In this document: positions 1-9,396 of the stretch, piece after piece
How positions within the stretch are numbered: the stretch's first letter is position 1
How the letters are laid out: every line of letters starts with the position of its first letter
DNA from: Phaeoceros laevis
Taxonomy: Eukaryota; Anthocerotophyta; Anthocerotopsida; Notothyladales
Length of the DNA: 26,998 bases
Direction of reading: 5' to 3'
Assembly (NCBI GenBank): GCA_049999765.1
Contig: JBNGIQ010007384.1
Coordinates: forward strand, 1 to 26,998
The notes under the pieces: model-generated
Database searches by the model: none
What the model was told of the DNA's origin: nothing
What the model saw: the letters and a program-made list of their open reading frames with translations, nothing else
Program-made: the position numbers and the translations under genes

Positions 1-353
1 AAGTTTTCGTTCAGCGCAAAGTCGCCACGCATGACGGCTCGATCACAGGCGGGAATCAGTCAGCACTAATGCGGCCGCTACAAGTGGCCGCATCCTACCG
101 GCCATGAGTCCATTTTTAAAATCGTCGAAAGACGGGCCCTCCGCTCGTCTACGGCATGATTAGGATTCGGCTAAACCCAGTTTGTGGTGTATTCGCCTGT
201 CGGTGCTCCGTTATACGGTGTGACTTGCCGTGTATACGGTAGACTACTATAATTTTCGGTTTTTGGCGGACCACGTCAGTCCCGGCGTGGTTGCAAAACT
301 CGCGAGGGGTTTTTAAAAACCGGCCACATTGTTCCTCCCCTTGCCCTTGTCAG
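1..353. other. No gene seen; left edge
   Basis: I find no convincing coding region, RNA gene or repeat here. The last ~25 bases before 354 are pyrimidine-rich and end in CAG, so they look like an intron 3' end belonging to the helicase exon that follows. Confidence 0.4.
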
Positions 354-508
354 GTGCAAGAAGTGGGACTACGATCAAACCCTGATATTGTTGTTGCAAC
401 ACCAGGGCGCATGATTGACCACTTGCATAATACACAATCAGTTGGTCTGGAGGAGCTTGCAACACTGGTTTTAGATGAAGCAGACCGACTCTTGGAGCTG
501 GGTTTCAG
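354..508 (+). pseudogene. DEAD-box RNA helicase fragment (RH28/DDX27-like exon)
   Basis: A single exon-like piece of an ATP-dependent DEAD-box RNA helicase. A pyrimidine tract ending in CAG (351-353) precedes GTG CAA GAA. The translation then runs through PDIVVATPGRMIDHL (motif Ib, TPGR) and LVLDEADRLLELGF (motif II, the DEAD Walker B box that binds Mg-ATP). The spacing and wording resemble the nucleolar, ribosome-biogenesis helicase group represented by plant RH28 and animal DDX27. After GGT TTC AG the similarity stops: no GT donor follows, and the open frame continues only with unrelated residues. The Q motif, motif I (GxGKT), SAT motif and the whole C-terminal RecA domain are absent from the window. 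Because intron-like sequence is kept upstream, this looks like a DNA-level duplicated or captured fragment, not a retrocopy. Family is sure; exact paralogue is not. Confidence 0.8.
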
Positions 509-969
509 CAAGGGTTCAATGTTGGAAACTATGGGTAGCTGGAAAATCCACACCTGGTCGAGTCACAGATGTCAACCATCAGCAGTGTAACCCTTAACAG
601 CTAATACAGATGCATGAGATTGGTCTACACTGCGCTGCCGGCTGGTGCAAGGGAAATCGTAGTCACATAAAAACCAGCTACACAGAAGAATGTGGAGTGC
701 TGTGGCTTTCAAGACTTACCAATTATCAATCTGTGCATGAAGTTTCTCTCCCTATATGACAACTGCGAACAAAATTCATCACAGCAACTAGCATAAGCTG
801 CTCATTCTCAAAGGAACGAAGGATCCTCTCTACTGTACAGGATTTATAAGCATAAGTTGCTCATTCTCTCAGGCCCTGCCGCTGCTCATCACATACTCCG
901 GAGCCACCAGCATTCTGATTCCCGAGTCGCAGCGGGGCTTGGCTTGCCGGGAGCATCTCCATCCCTCAT
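509..969. other. No gene seen
   Basis: No open frame here looks like protein. A 20-bp word (AGCATAAG-C/T-TGCTCATTCTC) occurs twice, near 791-810 and 849-868, with one mismatch, which suggests a small local duplication. Nothing else is recognisable. Confidence 0.4.
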
Positions 970-1802
970 CTACATGTCTCCATACTCTAAATGAAGACAT
1001 GACACCCCCAATTTTGCTACTATCTCCTCTGCACTATTGAACATGGGCAAGTCTGAGGACTTCCCACATGTCGAGGCTTTTGGTAAGGAGCCTTTTGGCA
1101 AGCACACTTTTACAAAAATGGTGCAAGGTGTAAAGAACTGCAGATCTGTAATAAATCTGAATGCTCTATAGCGTTCAGCATGCGTCATAAGACCCACTGC
1201 ATCCCGCAGCATGGATTCTTCAGACAAAGTCATCCCTGAAAACACACAACACCCCAAGAACTCATGCACCCCACATATGCCTCTGCACTGAAGTTAGCAC
1301 GCAAGCCCTCAACTTCCAACTTTGAGATGCAACTCACTGCTATTTTTCTATCACCAACAAACCATCGGTCAAACTTCAGAACTGATTGAATTGTTGCATG
1401 AAAGCCCTCATGCAGTACACTCCCAACCATTTTGCAACCTTTGAAACAGACTTCACATACACATTCAGCCAAAATTGCATGTATCAAATCAAAAAAATTC
1501 GAAGATTCAACATCAAGACTCAAAAATTTTCCCCAAACTCATGCAAGTCTACTATCCTCTACACACTGTGAAATCAAGCTCCGCCGCACATCAAGATCAG
1601 TAGCTGCTAATAAGCTTGTCAAGATATTAGACAAAACAGGTCTGATAGCCTTAAAGTCAGATGCAAAAATACATGTACCAGCCCGAACCTCTCGCTTCAA
1701 ATCTTCGAAAGTAGGGACATGGCCAGTAGCGTGGGCTAATGTTGCCAACATTATAGGTCGGTTAACTCTAACGCCAGTGCTCACAATGTGAAAAACCAGA
1801 AT

Positions 1803-2158
1803 CTGCACAGTGAAAAAAACTTGTTAGACCCCGGATTGACCTAAACTTCAGACCATGGCTACACTTCAGATCTAAAACTCAGACCATTATTCTTCAGACC
1901 TAAACTTTAGACCATCAAACTTCAGACCTAAACTCCAGACCATGACTAAACCTCAGACCTAAGCTTCAGACCATCAAACTTCAGACCAAACTTCAGACCT
2001 GAACTTCAGTCCATGACTAAAATTTAGACTAAACTTCAAAACCTAAACTTCACACTGAAGTTCAAACCTAAACTTCATTTCAGAACTAAATTTCAGATTT
2101 GGACTCAAAAGACTTGCAGATGTAAAACAAACAAACAAGCGCCAGTACTCAGGCTTAC
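1803..2158 (-). other. Phase-0 intron of the unrecognised gene
   Basis: On the minus strand the donor is GAT|GTAAGC (exon ends at 2159) and the acceptor TGTGCAG precedes 1802. Both flanking exons are in phase 0, which supports a genuine intron. Almost all of its interior is the CTTCAGACC repeat described separately. Confidence 0.5.
1840..2100. repeat. Degenerate AAACTTCAGACC tandem repeat
   Basis: A head-to-tail array of short, imperfect units built on AAACTTCAGACCT or CTTCAGACCATG (for example around 1864, 1885, 1918, 1942, 1964, 1979, 1993). Spacing varies from about 12 to 26 bases. The right-hand half (2025-2100) is more diverged. It sits wholly inside the intron of the minus-strand unrecognised gene. 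Confidence 0.75.
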
Positions 2159-3343
2159 ATCTTTCTTTTGTCTGGCTGTGGGCGTGGCCTTAGACAAATG
2201 GAGCAGCTGTGCATCGTCAACTTTCTCAACTACTGAATGCAATTCTCCAGCATCAGTGAAGAACAACTTCCATGCTGTTGTGGCAAACCTACCCCCTGGT
2301 CCCCCTATGTCCACCAGATTCTCTTCCAAGAGATCAGTATCCCCCATGTAATATTTGCAGCTCAACTCCCTAAACCCGACTTGAATGTCCTTGTCGAAGA
2401 TGGACCGAAACTCATTAAACTCTTCTCCAGCACGTACCTTAACGGATAATGGCAGCTGCTGCCATAGATACTTTTGCCATGGATTCAATAGAACTTTGCA
2501 AGTCACAAAGCACTGATAAACCTCCTCTGCACTCTCCATTTCCCTCCTAGCAACTAGTATAGTCTTCTCAAACTCAAATTCTGTGTCTGTAGTCAGCTCC
2601 CATACCTTCCTTCGATTGACTAGGCTGCTCCAAAAATCCTGGTTGTAAACACCTCTAAGGCTGCTCTTTTGGAGCACATCCCAAAGTGTATTGCAGCTCA
2701 TCTCTCCAGCATTCTCCCTCACCACAGCCTCAAGGCGCTGCCACTCAGTCCAATGAGGCATGGAATGCCTTAACAACACAAAGTTAATATCAACTACTGC
2801 AAAGTTAATATCAACTGCTCCTCCCACCTATCATTGCAGCTGTGCCATGAGCTCCTGCTCTTGGATTAACTTCACCAGCTGGATCAGCTCCAGGATTTGC
2901 TACTCTATCACATGTTCCAGCTCCAAGAACTGCTACTCCACCACTTGTTCCACCAGCAATGGGTGTACCGGTTGCTGGATCTCCAACCTCAGCATTAACC
3001 TCTTCAGCCAAGGCAATTCTCTGCCTTCTAGTACGACCGCCATCTTCATCTCCTTCAGAGAAAGAAATGGCTGTCCTCCTAGATGCTACATCCACGTAAT
3101 AAGCTAAATGTGCTGCAGTCATCATAAGTGTGGGGTCAGGTACATACACCATGGAAGCCCTGCCAAAGCCGTTCCTCTTTGAAGAAGAGGAAAACATTGC
3201 ACCAGCACTGAAAAGGAGGGGCTCCATGCACATCAATCCAGCCTCCAATACATCATTCTTGGTGGCAACCTTGAAGAAGCAGCCACTCATGGATGACCAT
3301 TCACCCTTTTCGTACTTACGAGATGCTGCTTGAGCCACTTGTA

Positions 3344-4742
3344 CTGCACAGTGCCTAGACTGAATGCTGTGCCGTAGGCGCCTCCCCAAGGCATTTCACT
3401 CGGCAAAGAGACCTCAAGATCCTCGAAGTGGAATTCAGATATCCTCTTGACATAGGCCTAGGCGCCATCCCTAGGCTAGGCCAGGTCCGTCTTCTCTCTA
3501 AAACCAGCGGCTTCTCTCTCTTCCCGCGAGCTTTGGCTATGGCTGCCACCTAGGGTTTCCACGCGCCGCCGCCCGTTTCACTGCCTTCCCGTCGTGCGAT
3601 CGGCCTGAAACCAAGTGCATTGCGATTGCCTCGTCGAGGCGATCCTAGGAGTGCTAAATTTTCCCCGTTTTGGTGCACTTTTGTGTGTTTCTTCTGTCTT
3701 TACCTTCAGTCTCCATCACCCTCCTAGGGATTTGCTGTGCGCCTTGCTGTTTCCAGGCCTCAGGCTTGCATCCTGATCGTCTTCACAAGACTGTTCTGGG
3801 AGTGCTAACATCTGCCTGTTTCTCTGTGTTTTCCTCTGTGCTTGCTGTGTTTTTTCACCACCCACTCACCGACTGTAGAGTATAGCAGGCTTCCCAGAAG
3901 ACGGCACTGGTGAGAGGTGGCAACCCCCGAAAATCCGACGGCCTCCTATGCGAGATCACTCCCCTTTGCTCAGCCGCTCTCTGCGCTCCCCCAGCATCTG
4001 CTGAATACCCCCTTTGCGCCATCTCTCAAGTCACAGCCTCCACCGTGAATGTTTGTTCTCGGTTCCACAAGCACTTGCATCCCAGGCTCTTCTTCCATTT
4101 TCTGCTCGTTTTCTTAAGGTTTTGGGTATGCCGTACAGTTGACAGTGGCGTTTCTCTCTCAGCCTGTACATCCCCTCACTTTCACAACCTTCTTCTTTCT
4201 CATTCACCACTGCCGGCTTGCTGGGTTTAACTGGATGGATTACAGTGCGAGCCTTGCAGCTCAGTTTGGTTCGCTGTTCATCTAGTTCATGTATGCTTGA
4301 ACTCCAGCTCAAGCTGCGGCTAAGTTGGTGCATTTTCACGCTCGTGCTGCGGTTACGGTTCCTGCTTCCTTCCTCTACGCCGCCGTTGCAAGCTCAGAAG
4401 ATGCTCAGGACCAGGGTTTCAGGAGGAATTGGTTGCATTGGTCTGCATTGCCTTCATTGGTTTTCAGTTGGTCATTCTCATACCACTGGGCGTAGCTGCT
4501 TGCTGCAGCACGGCTCTAGTGCTGGAATTCGTGCTTGCTTCCGTGCTGGAATTGCGTCCACCTTTGTAATTTGAACTCCACACAGCTCGGAAGCTTGGAC
4601 GCTTTTATTCTGGGAGGCTTTGGAGTTCACCAAACTTGGCGAACATAGCGCGGTGGTAGTGCGTGTTTTGATGCAGTGCAAGTTGGATATCACAACAGGT
4701 GCAGCAGGTGTTCTGCGTAGCAGACCATCCTCGCATCCACTT
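3344..4742. other. No supported gene; CT-rich sequence
   Basis: About 1.4 kb without a recognisable gene. From ~3640 to 4560 the plus strand is rich in pyrimidine runs and TGCT/CTGC words, and short open frames exist on both strands, but none gives a known motif and codon patterns look random. The minus-strand sequence at 3355-3549 could in principle hold a 5' exon of the broken gene to its left, but I cannot show it. Confidence 0.35.
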
Positions 4743-5112
4743 GGACAAATGCAGGAGGCGGGCCTCATTTTGGCTAACCATGTCAAAGATTGTCAAGAAA
4801 GGTCTGCTGGATGTAGTGGTGGGCACCTGCCTGGTGAGCTGGAAGGTGCACGCCAGGTTTTTGACAGCATGGCCACAAAGGATGTGGTGACATGGAATGC
4901 CCTGATTGGTGGGTATGCACAGCAAAGACTCGGCCAAGGGGCGCTTGCTGTGTGGACAAATGGAGGAGGCGGGCCTCAATTTGGCTGACGATGTTACTTT
5001 TATTTGCCTTCTGAAGGCGTATGCAAGCACTGGTGCCATACAGAAGGGCAGGGAGCTGCAGTCAAAGATTGTCAAAAAAGGTCTGCTGGATGTAGTGGTG
5101 GGCAGCCTAGGT
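4743..5112 (+). pseudogene. PPR protein fragment, PLS type, frameshifted
   Basis: Remains of a pentatricopeptide repeat protein, a family that binds organellar RNA for editing, splicing or stability. Readable pieces include GELEGARQVFDSMATKDVV and TWNALIGGYAQQ (an S/P-type repeat with the classic VFDxM...DVVTWNALIxGYAQ signature), GQMEEAGLNLADDVTFICLL, then KAYASTGAIQKGRELQ and SKIVKKGLLDVVVG. These are successive ~31-36 residue repeats of a PLS-class protein. The frame changes near 4955, where GCTTGCTGTGTGGACAAATGG should continue into GQMEEAG, so it cannot be translated intact. The unit begins twice: 4743-4783 matches 4954-4994, and 4782-4825 matches 5061-5104 with one mismatch. The first copy lacks ~68 bp present in the second, a frame-breaking deletion bounded by a GT shared at both ends. 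No start, stop or C-terminal E/DYW domain is present. Confidence 0.85.
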
Positions 5113-5164
5113 GCTGCAAGCCTGCCTGAACCAGGCAATCTTGTAATCAGCAGATGCAGGGCAT

Positions 5165-5324
5165 TAGGTTGGCGCGCATGAACTCGGTTCCACACAGTGC
5201 CTGATTCGAGATCCGGCTGCAACTGGGATGGTTGTGGCACAGCAGTGTCATGCTGGTCCATGAGAACCAAGACTTCCAGCGCCCTGTCTAGCTGCGCCTC
5301 CTCGCATAGCCTCTGCAAGATGTC
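5165..5324 (-). pseudogene. PPR protein N-terminal fragment, opposite strand
   Basis: On the minus strand, from ~5324 downwards, the translation contains SDILQRLCEEAQLDRALEV and LVLMDQHDTAVP, followed further on by a RVHARQ-like word. This is the type of sequence that opens many PLS-class PPR proteins (L-C-x2-G/A-x-L-x-E-A-L, then an MDQ repeat and a GRRVHA-like repeat). It therefore points towards, and runs tail to tail with, the plus-strand PPR fragment. A long minus-strand open frame joins it to antisense of that fragment; that joined frame is an accident. The similarity fades around 5165-5200. Confidence is moderate because only two repeats are legible. Confidence 0.55.
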
Positions 5325-5479
5325 ACTTGAAGACTCCAAAGAAGAAGAACGTTGTCCCCCTTCGAGGGGAATTTTGCATCTCGACATCGACAAAGGCTAG
5401 TTGCATGCGGCAGGCCCGCCGCGGATGACAGCACCAGCTTCACCCGCCATGGCCACAGAGGCCCGAAACTCTGGTTCGG

Positions 5480-5625
5480 GAGTTTCAGGCTCGGCAGCGA
5501 GGTTTGACGGTCAGGTGCGGGATGATGAGGCTCGGCGAGCAGGCCCGGAGTGAGCAGGCTCGGGTGATAGGCTCGGTATGGGCAGGCTCGGATGACAGGC
5601 TCGGCATGCGCAGGAGGTTTGGCGA
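5480..5625. repeat. GC-rich minisatellite, CAGGCTCGG units
   Basis: A degenerate tandem repeat. The core AGGCTCGG recurs at about 5487, 5528, 5565, 5570-5577, 5584 and 5598. The clearest unit is ~28-30 bp (GCAGGCTCGGGTGATAGGC, then GCAGGCTCGGATGACAGGC). Neighbouring DNA is much less GC-rich. No coding role is seen. Confidence 0.65.
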
Positions 5626-5689
5626 ATAGGCGGTGGTGCCCGGTCCATCGCAACCAGGACCTCCTCCCCAGGTCAACTGCAACTATGAC

Positions 5690-7042
5690 CTGTGCACCCG
5701 GTCAAGTACAATTTTGTTGATCCAGGACTGCAACCTTGCACCATGTCAAGTGAAACTATGACATTAGATAACTTTGCCCTCTTAGATAACTTTGCCCTCT
5801 TGTATCCAAGACCAGACCCTACACATTTGGTGAACTCCAATTGTGTCATGTGCACTTTACCATGTGAACTAATGTCAAAATGTATGTGATCAACATGTAC
5901 AGATGATCAAGTGCAACTATAACATGCGTGTTCGGTCATCTATTGATTATTATCGATATATGCATGGTCACTTATTATAGCAACTTGCAACTCCAACGTG
6001 TTGCAAGTTGCAAACCGGGACAAACCATTAAGGACGTGGTGGACCAATATATTGTGAGTGTAACACCTTTTATATGACTAAAGTGAAGTACAAAACTAAC
6101 AGGGTCAATGTCACAAAGTACAAAGAGAACCTCTAGCCTAGAATCAAATGTAATTACAACAAGACATATGTGGTGCAACATGGATGGCCATGGTAAGTGA
6201 AACATCATACCAAAGGCACCAAGGAAATACATGGAGTGTGCAATGTCTAGTTGCCAACATAACCTAAAGGGAATAGACATCGTCATGGTATTAAGTGAAT
6301 CAGTCAAAGCCATCATGAGATTAGACAAAAGGAATATGTACAACGAAGATACATGGTCAATGCATACATAATGGAAATCAACAGTGACCACTTGAGATAT
6401 TGACGTACTTATGCATGTATGTCAAGATAGAGTGACAAAATATAGCTGGCTGTTCTTATCTTCAACTTGTTCAATTAAGTGGCTGCTGTCTTTTCAAATG
6501 CAAATGAAGCATTTTACAAGGACATCAATTTTTTTCCCAAAACCATGTGGACTTTGCGAAATGAGTGCAAGATTTTGGGATTTGGAGCCGCTTGCTTGTA
6601 GTTGCAATCGGGAAGCCCATCAGACACTATTGAGGCCGAAAGAGATGGAAACATGGTCAAGTGAGTGTGATTTCGGGCCAAAAGGTGCGTAAACATGTCC
6701 AAGTGAGTGAATTTTCCCAAAAGCAACTAGTGGTGCAAATTATCTTCCGTACCAATATAGCCAGGACCACTACGTGATGGTTGGGGTGTGGTCCGCTGTT
6801 AGTTTTGGGGGATTATTGGCCACATCGGCTACGAACCACGCCAATGTCAACCCGGACACGCTCCTACGTGTAGTTTTTGTTTTGATAGACGTGATGTGGC
6901 AACCGTGAACTAAAAACATGCCCAACCAAACCGCGAACCAATGATTCCACCTTTTTATCGGAGAGCATCAGTGCCTCGTCACGCACGGTACCGGGCGGCC
7001 TTGGGAAACGGTGGCCAGGTGGATCTAGCCACACGCTTCGAG
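5690..7042. other. Gene-free AT-rich sequence with dispersed degenerate repeat words
   Basis: No gene is recognised. Words related to ATGGTCAAGTGCAACTATGAC recur in loose form (about 5697, 5742, 5906, 6354, 6654, 6692), suggesting an old, eroded satellite or transposon remnant. An exact 18-bp tandem pair lies at 5764-5799. The stretch 6760-7040 is more GC-rich and ends at the transposon target site. Confidence 0.4.
5764..5799. repeat. Exact 18-bp tandem duplication
   Basis: TTAGATAACTTTGCCCTC occurs at 5764-5781 and again at 5782-5799 without a mismatch, indicating a recent replication-slippage event. Confidence 0.9.
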
Positions 7043-7045
7043 TAA
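7043..7045. repeat. Target site duplication, left copy (TAA)
   Basis: TAA directly precedes the left terminal inverted repeat and recurs at 9547-9549 directly after the right one. A 3-bp TWA duplication is the hallmark of PIF/Harbinger insertion. Confidence 0.9.
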
Positions 7046-7063
7046 GGCCCGTTTCAGACTACG
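7046..7063 (+). repeat. Harbinger left terminal inverted repeat
   Basis: GGCCCGTTTCAGACTACG, identical to the reverse complement of 9529-9546. It is followed at once by a subterminal CCCTCAAAATGCG word, which recurs near the right end as well (9503-9515). Confidence 0.95.
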
Positions 7064-7358
7064 CCCTCAAAATGCGTTGGCGCACACTCATTGGTGAATC
7101 GATTGAGGGTGTGAAACGAACGGCCTCACCCTCAAAATGACGCGGCATCCACGTCACGCCCCGTCACGCCCCCAAAACTTTGAGGCTTTGGGGGTCAGGG
7201 GGGGTCAACCCTCAAGGCTCCTCAATGATCCTCAAAGTACATGCTCCAATCCGAAGGGACCACGTATACACTTGTGGGCCATGTGACAAATGATTGCCAC
7301 TTCGGGGATTATTTTAGGACATCTTGGGTTCCCGTCATTGTGATTGTGGCCAGGCAAC

Positions 7359-7975
7359 ATGGCGGGAAACGGTAGCACTACCATGCCCGTCGAGCTCGAG
7401 GATGAAGATGGTGGCTCGCCTGCTCGGGAGTATGCAAATGCGGACTTGACGGGGTTCACGCAAGCATTTCGCGTGCCTCAAAGCTCAACCTTTCAACCTG
7501 TGCGTTCTGCTCATCGGTCCGTGTTACCTTCACCTGGGCCTCTTGCTATTGGCCATGGCATGTCTCCAGGTGCGATCCCAATCAATCTTACACAAATGCG
7601 TGTTGGTGGATACACCAATGCACCATTTGTGCCGCCTACGACAGTGGGAAGCAACCACTCTGTGCTACAGGGTAGCATCCCCGTACAGGCTCAGCCAGTA
7701 GTGCCTCCTCAGTTACTGTAGTGCCTCCGGTCCTCAACAATACCACCAAGCAGCCTACAAAGTGTGGGAGGCCGAGAAAGGCGACCCCGTCTGCGCCCCC
7801 AACTGCGGCTCCAACAGAACCAAGCAAAGATGGAGAAGGGAGCGCAATTCCAGAGGAGACCCAACAAAAGAAGAAAAAGCGTGGCGTCAATTGGGAACCA
7901 GAGTACTTGCGCTGATTAATTTACATGGACAAATGAATGATGAGTTCAATACCCCTGCTCAACAAGGTGCTTGTA
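7359..7975 (+). pseudogene. Harbinger ORF1 (Myb/SANT-like DNA-binding protein), broken
   Basis: ORF1 proteins bind subterminal DNA and help the transposase reach the nucleus. ATG at 7359 opens an acidic, then Pro/Val-rich region with no known fold. Next come GRPRK (AT-hook-like), a Lys-rich tract (KKKKRG) and a NWEPEY / LALINLHGQMNDEF region, which fits the start of a Myb/SANT or trihelix DNA-binding domain as seen in Harbinger ORF1. The frame is broken twice. At ~7698-7728 an 11-bp word, GTAGTGCCTCC, is present twice 20 bp apart; this 20-bp gain shifts the frame to a TAG at 7719-7721. A second shift near 7905-7912 separates NWEPEY from LALINLHG. After ~7975 the DNA-binding domain is cut short and the sequence turns into a short T/G-rich duplicated stretch, so the rest of the domain is lost. 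Confidence 0.8.
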
Positions 7976-8063
7976 CTATCTTGGTGTTGTACATTGTTGT
8001 ATTGTCTTGGTGTTGTACATTACTGATCCTGGTATCATGGCTTGAGTTTTTATAAGTGGCTAG

Positions 8064-9256
8064 CTAGTGCAGTAATGTTGCTAGTCTTAAGACATCTTGT
8101 GTAGCCATGTGTGCTGCAGTATCATCTCGTGTAGAAGCCATCCTGTGAACTAGGTGACTTCTAGCCTCCTTCAGCCATGCTTCTTGATGTGGATCATCAT
8201 GCAATATGCACATATTGTGCAGCACAATGCAAGCTCACACATTCTTTATAATATTCAGGAGTTGCCCATCATTTCTCTTCAAAAGAATCCTCCATCTACA
8301 TTTCAGGATGCCAAATGCTCTCTCCACAGGCATCCTTGTGCTTGATTGAATAAAATTCCACTGATACTGCTCATTTGTGACAGCACATTGTTTTGTTCCT
8401 TTGTAAGGAGTGAGCATGGACTATCGTGGTGCGTAAGTTGCATCCCCAACTAGACATTAGTCTCCAAGAAGTCCACCTTCACATGCTTTGCCCAAGCGAC
8501 TTGTCTTGAAAACTCTATAATCATGGAGACTTCCTGCCCAACCACAATCATAGTCCCAAAAAACACAATCTGGAGATACAACTCCTTGCAGAAATATGGA
8601 ATGAAATTTTTCCGGTTGTAGTAGTTAGCCCCGTCCTCACTAGGACACAAGATGGGAATGTGGCTGCCATCCACAGCCCCAATAACGTATGGTATGCCAC
8701 GGAGCTCCTCGAAAGCACGAGCATATGCAGCCATCTTTGTTGGGGTAGGCCATTGAGCGTACAAGGCATGCAACACTTCAATTACAACATCACAAAATTG
8801 AACCACAATGCCTTGTAGTGTAGACACCCCCACACCAAATAAATCAGCAATCACAACAAGTCTATCACCTCCTGCCAAGCGTAGCAATGACATGCACAGC
8901 TTGTCTTCTACTGGCACGGGCATCCGTAGGCGGCTTGTTTGGCTTGTCAAGTGTGGTCGCAACTGCTCACAAAGATAAAAGTATGTGTCCTTGGATATTC
9001 TCATGCGCTCCCTCCACATTTGAGGTGTGTGATACTGTAACATATCCCTGGTGTATCCTTTGTAACGTGGTACTGCCCACACTTGTTTAGGCAAATGCAA
9101 CCCTGCTGCTCTAGCATCGAAGTTCCATAAAGCTATCAAACATGCCCTGGTTTGTATATGTCTTCGCCGTGTCTGAGCCTGTATAATGGAGATAGATATA
9201 TGGAACGTGACAAAAAACATCATCAACAAGTGCAAGTGCTCATCAGTGGCATCCAT
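8064..9256 (-). pseudogene. Harbinger DDE transposase (HARBI1-like), disabled
   Basis: Cut-and-paste transposase of the PIF/Harbinger superfamily (DDE_4 nuclease fold). The start is taken as ATG at 9256 (MDATDEHLHLL). An N-terminal helix-turn-helix-like region (LRPHLTSQTSRLRMPV, VVIADLFGVGVSTLQGIV) precedes the catalytic core. All three acidic positions are readable: Asp in GAVDGSHIPI, Asp in VGDATYAP, Glu in MPVERAFG. One missing base near 8602-8606 throws the frame off after NYYNRKNF, and three in-frame stops follow: TAA 8457-8459, TAG 8421-8423, TGA 8235-8237. Once the single-base loss is allowed for, one frame runs to the natural TAG at 8064-8066 with an overall length near 400 codons, the family's usual size. 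Homologous residues such as IVLHNMCIL continue after the last premature stop. It is a fossil with an intact active-site pattern. Confidence 0.93.
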
Positions 9257-9396
9257 GATGAAGGTGGATTGTCGCTGGCCACCAAATACCTGTACAGCAG
9301 GCCTACAAGAAACACCGGCCAGACAAAGACGCACACACGAATTCGAACGCGGAGAAGGTGAAGCATGTCACATGAGCGGGAACTCATGTGACCCTC

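Larger units (their letters stand above)
970..3343 (-). pseudogene. Broken multi-exon gene of an unrecognised family
   Basis: I do not recognise this family. Three stretches on the minus strand read like one protein. The first (3343 to ~2823) follows an acceptor-like TGTGCAG; it has a hydrophobic region around LMCMEPLLFSAG and a later low-complexity Gly/Ala/Thr part. The second (~2822 to 2159) is rich in Trp and charged residues (NQDFWSSLVNRRKVWEL, LLNPWQKYLWQQLPL) and ends exactly at GAT|GTAAGC. The third starts at 1802 after CTGTGCAG, in the same phase 0, and runs to 970 (HATGHVPTFEDLKREV, EEIVAKLGVSCLHL). Three faults break the frame: a reading-frame change near 2811-2825 (or an improbable ~31-bp intron), a TGA at 1539-1541, and a frame change near 1232-1275. 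Both reading frames on either side of each fault remain protein-like, so this seems a recently dead copy of a multi-exon gene. 5' exons are not identified. Confidence 0.5.

Noticed and set aside
2811-2853. A ~31-bp intron between the first two segments of the unrecognised gene
   Set aside because: Phases would fit, but 31 bp is shorter than plausible plant introns. A frame change near a GTTGATATTAACTTTG duplication is simpler.
3670-4574. Several plus-strand open frames of 70-120 codons
   Set aside because: They are Cys/Leu/Ser-rich translations of CT-rich DNA with no motif, no splice support and overlapping rivals in other frames.
4605-5393. A 262-codon open frame on the minus strand
   Set aside because: Only its first ~60 codons look like sense PPR sequence. 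The rest is the antisense of the plus-strand PPR fragment, so the long frame is a by-product of the inverted arrangement.
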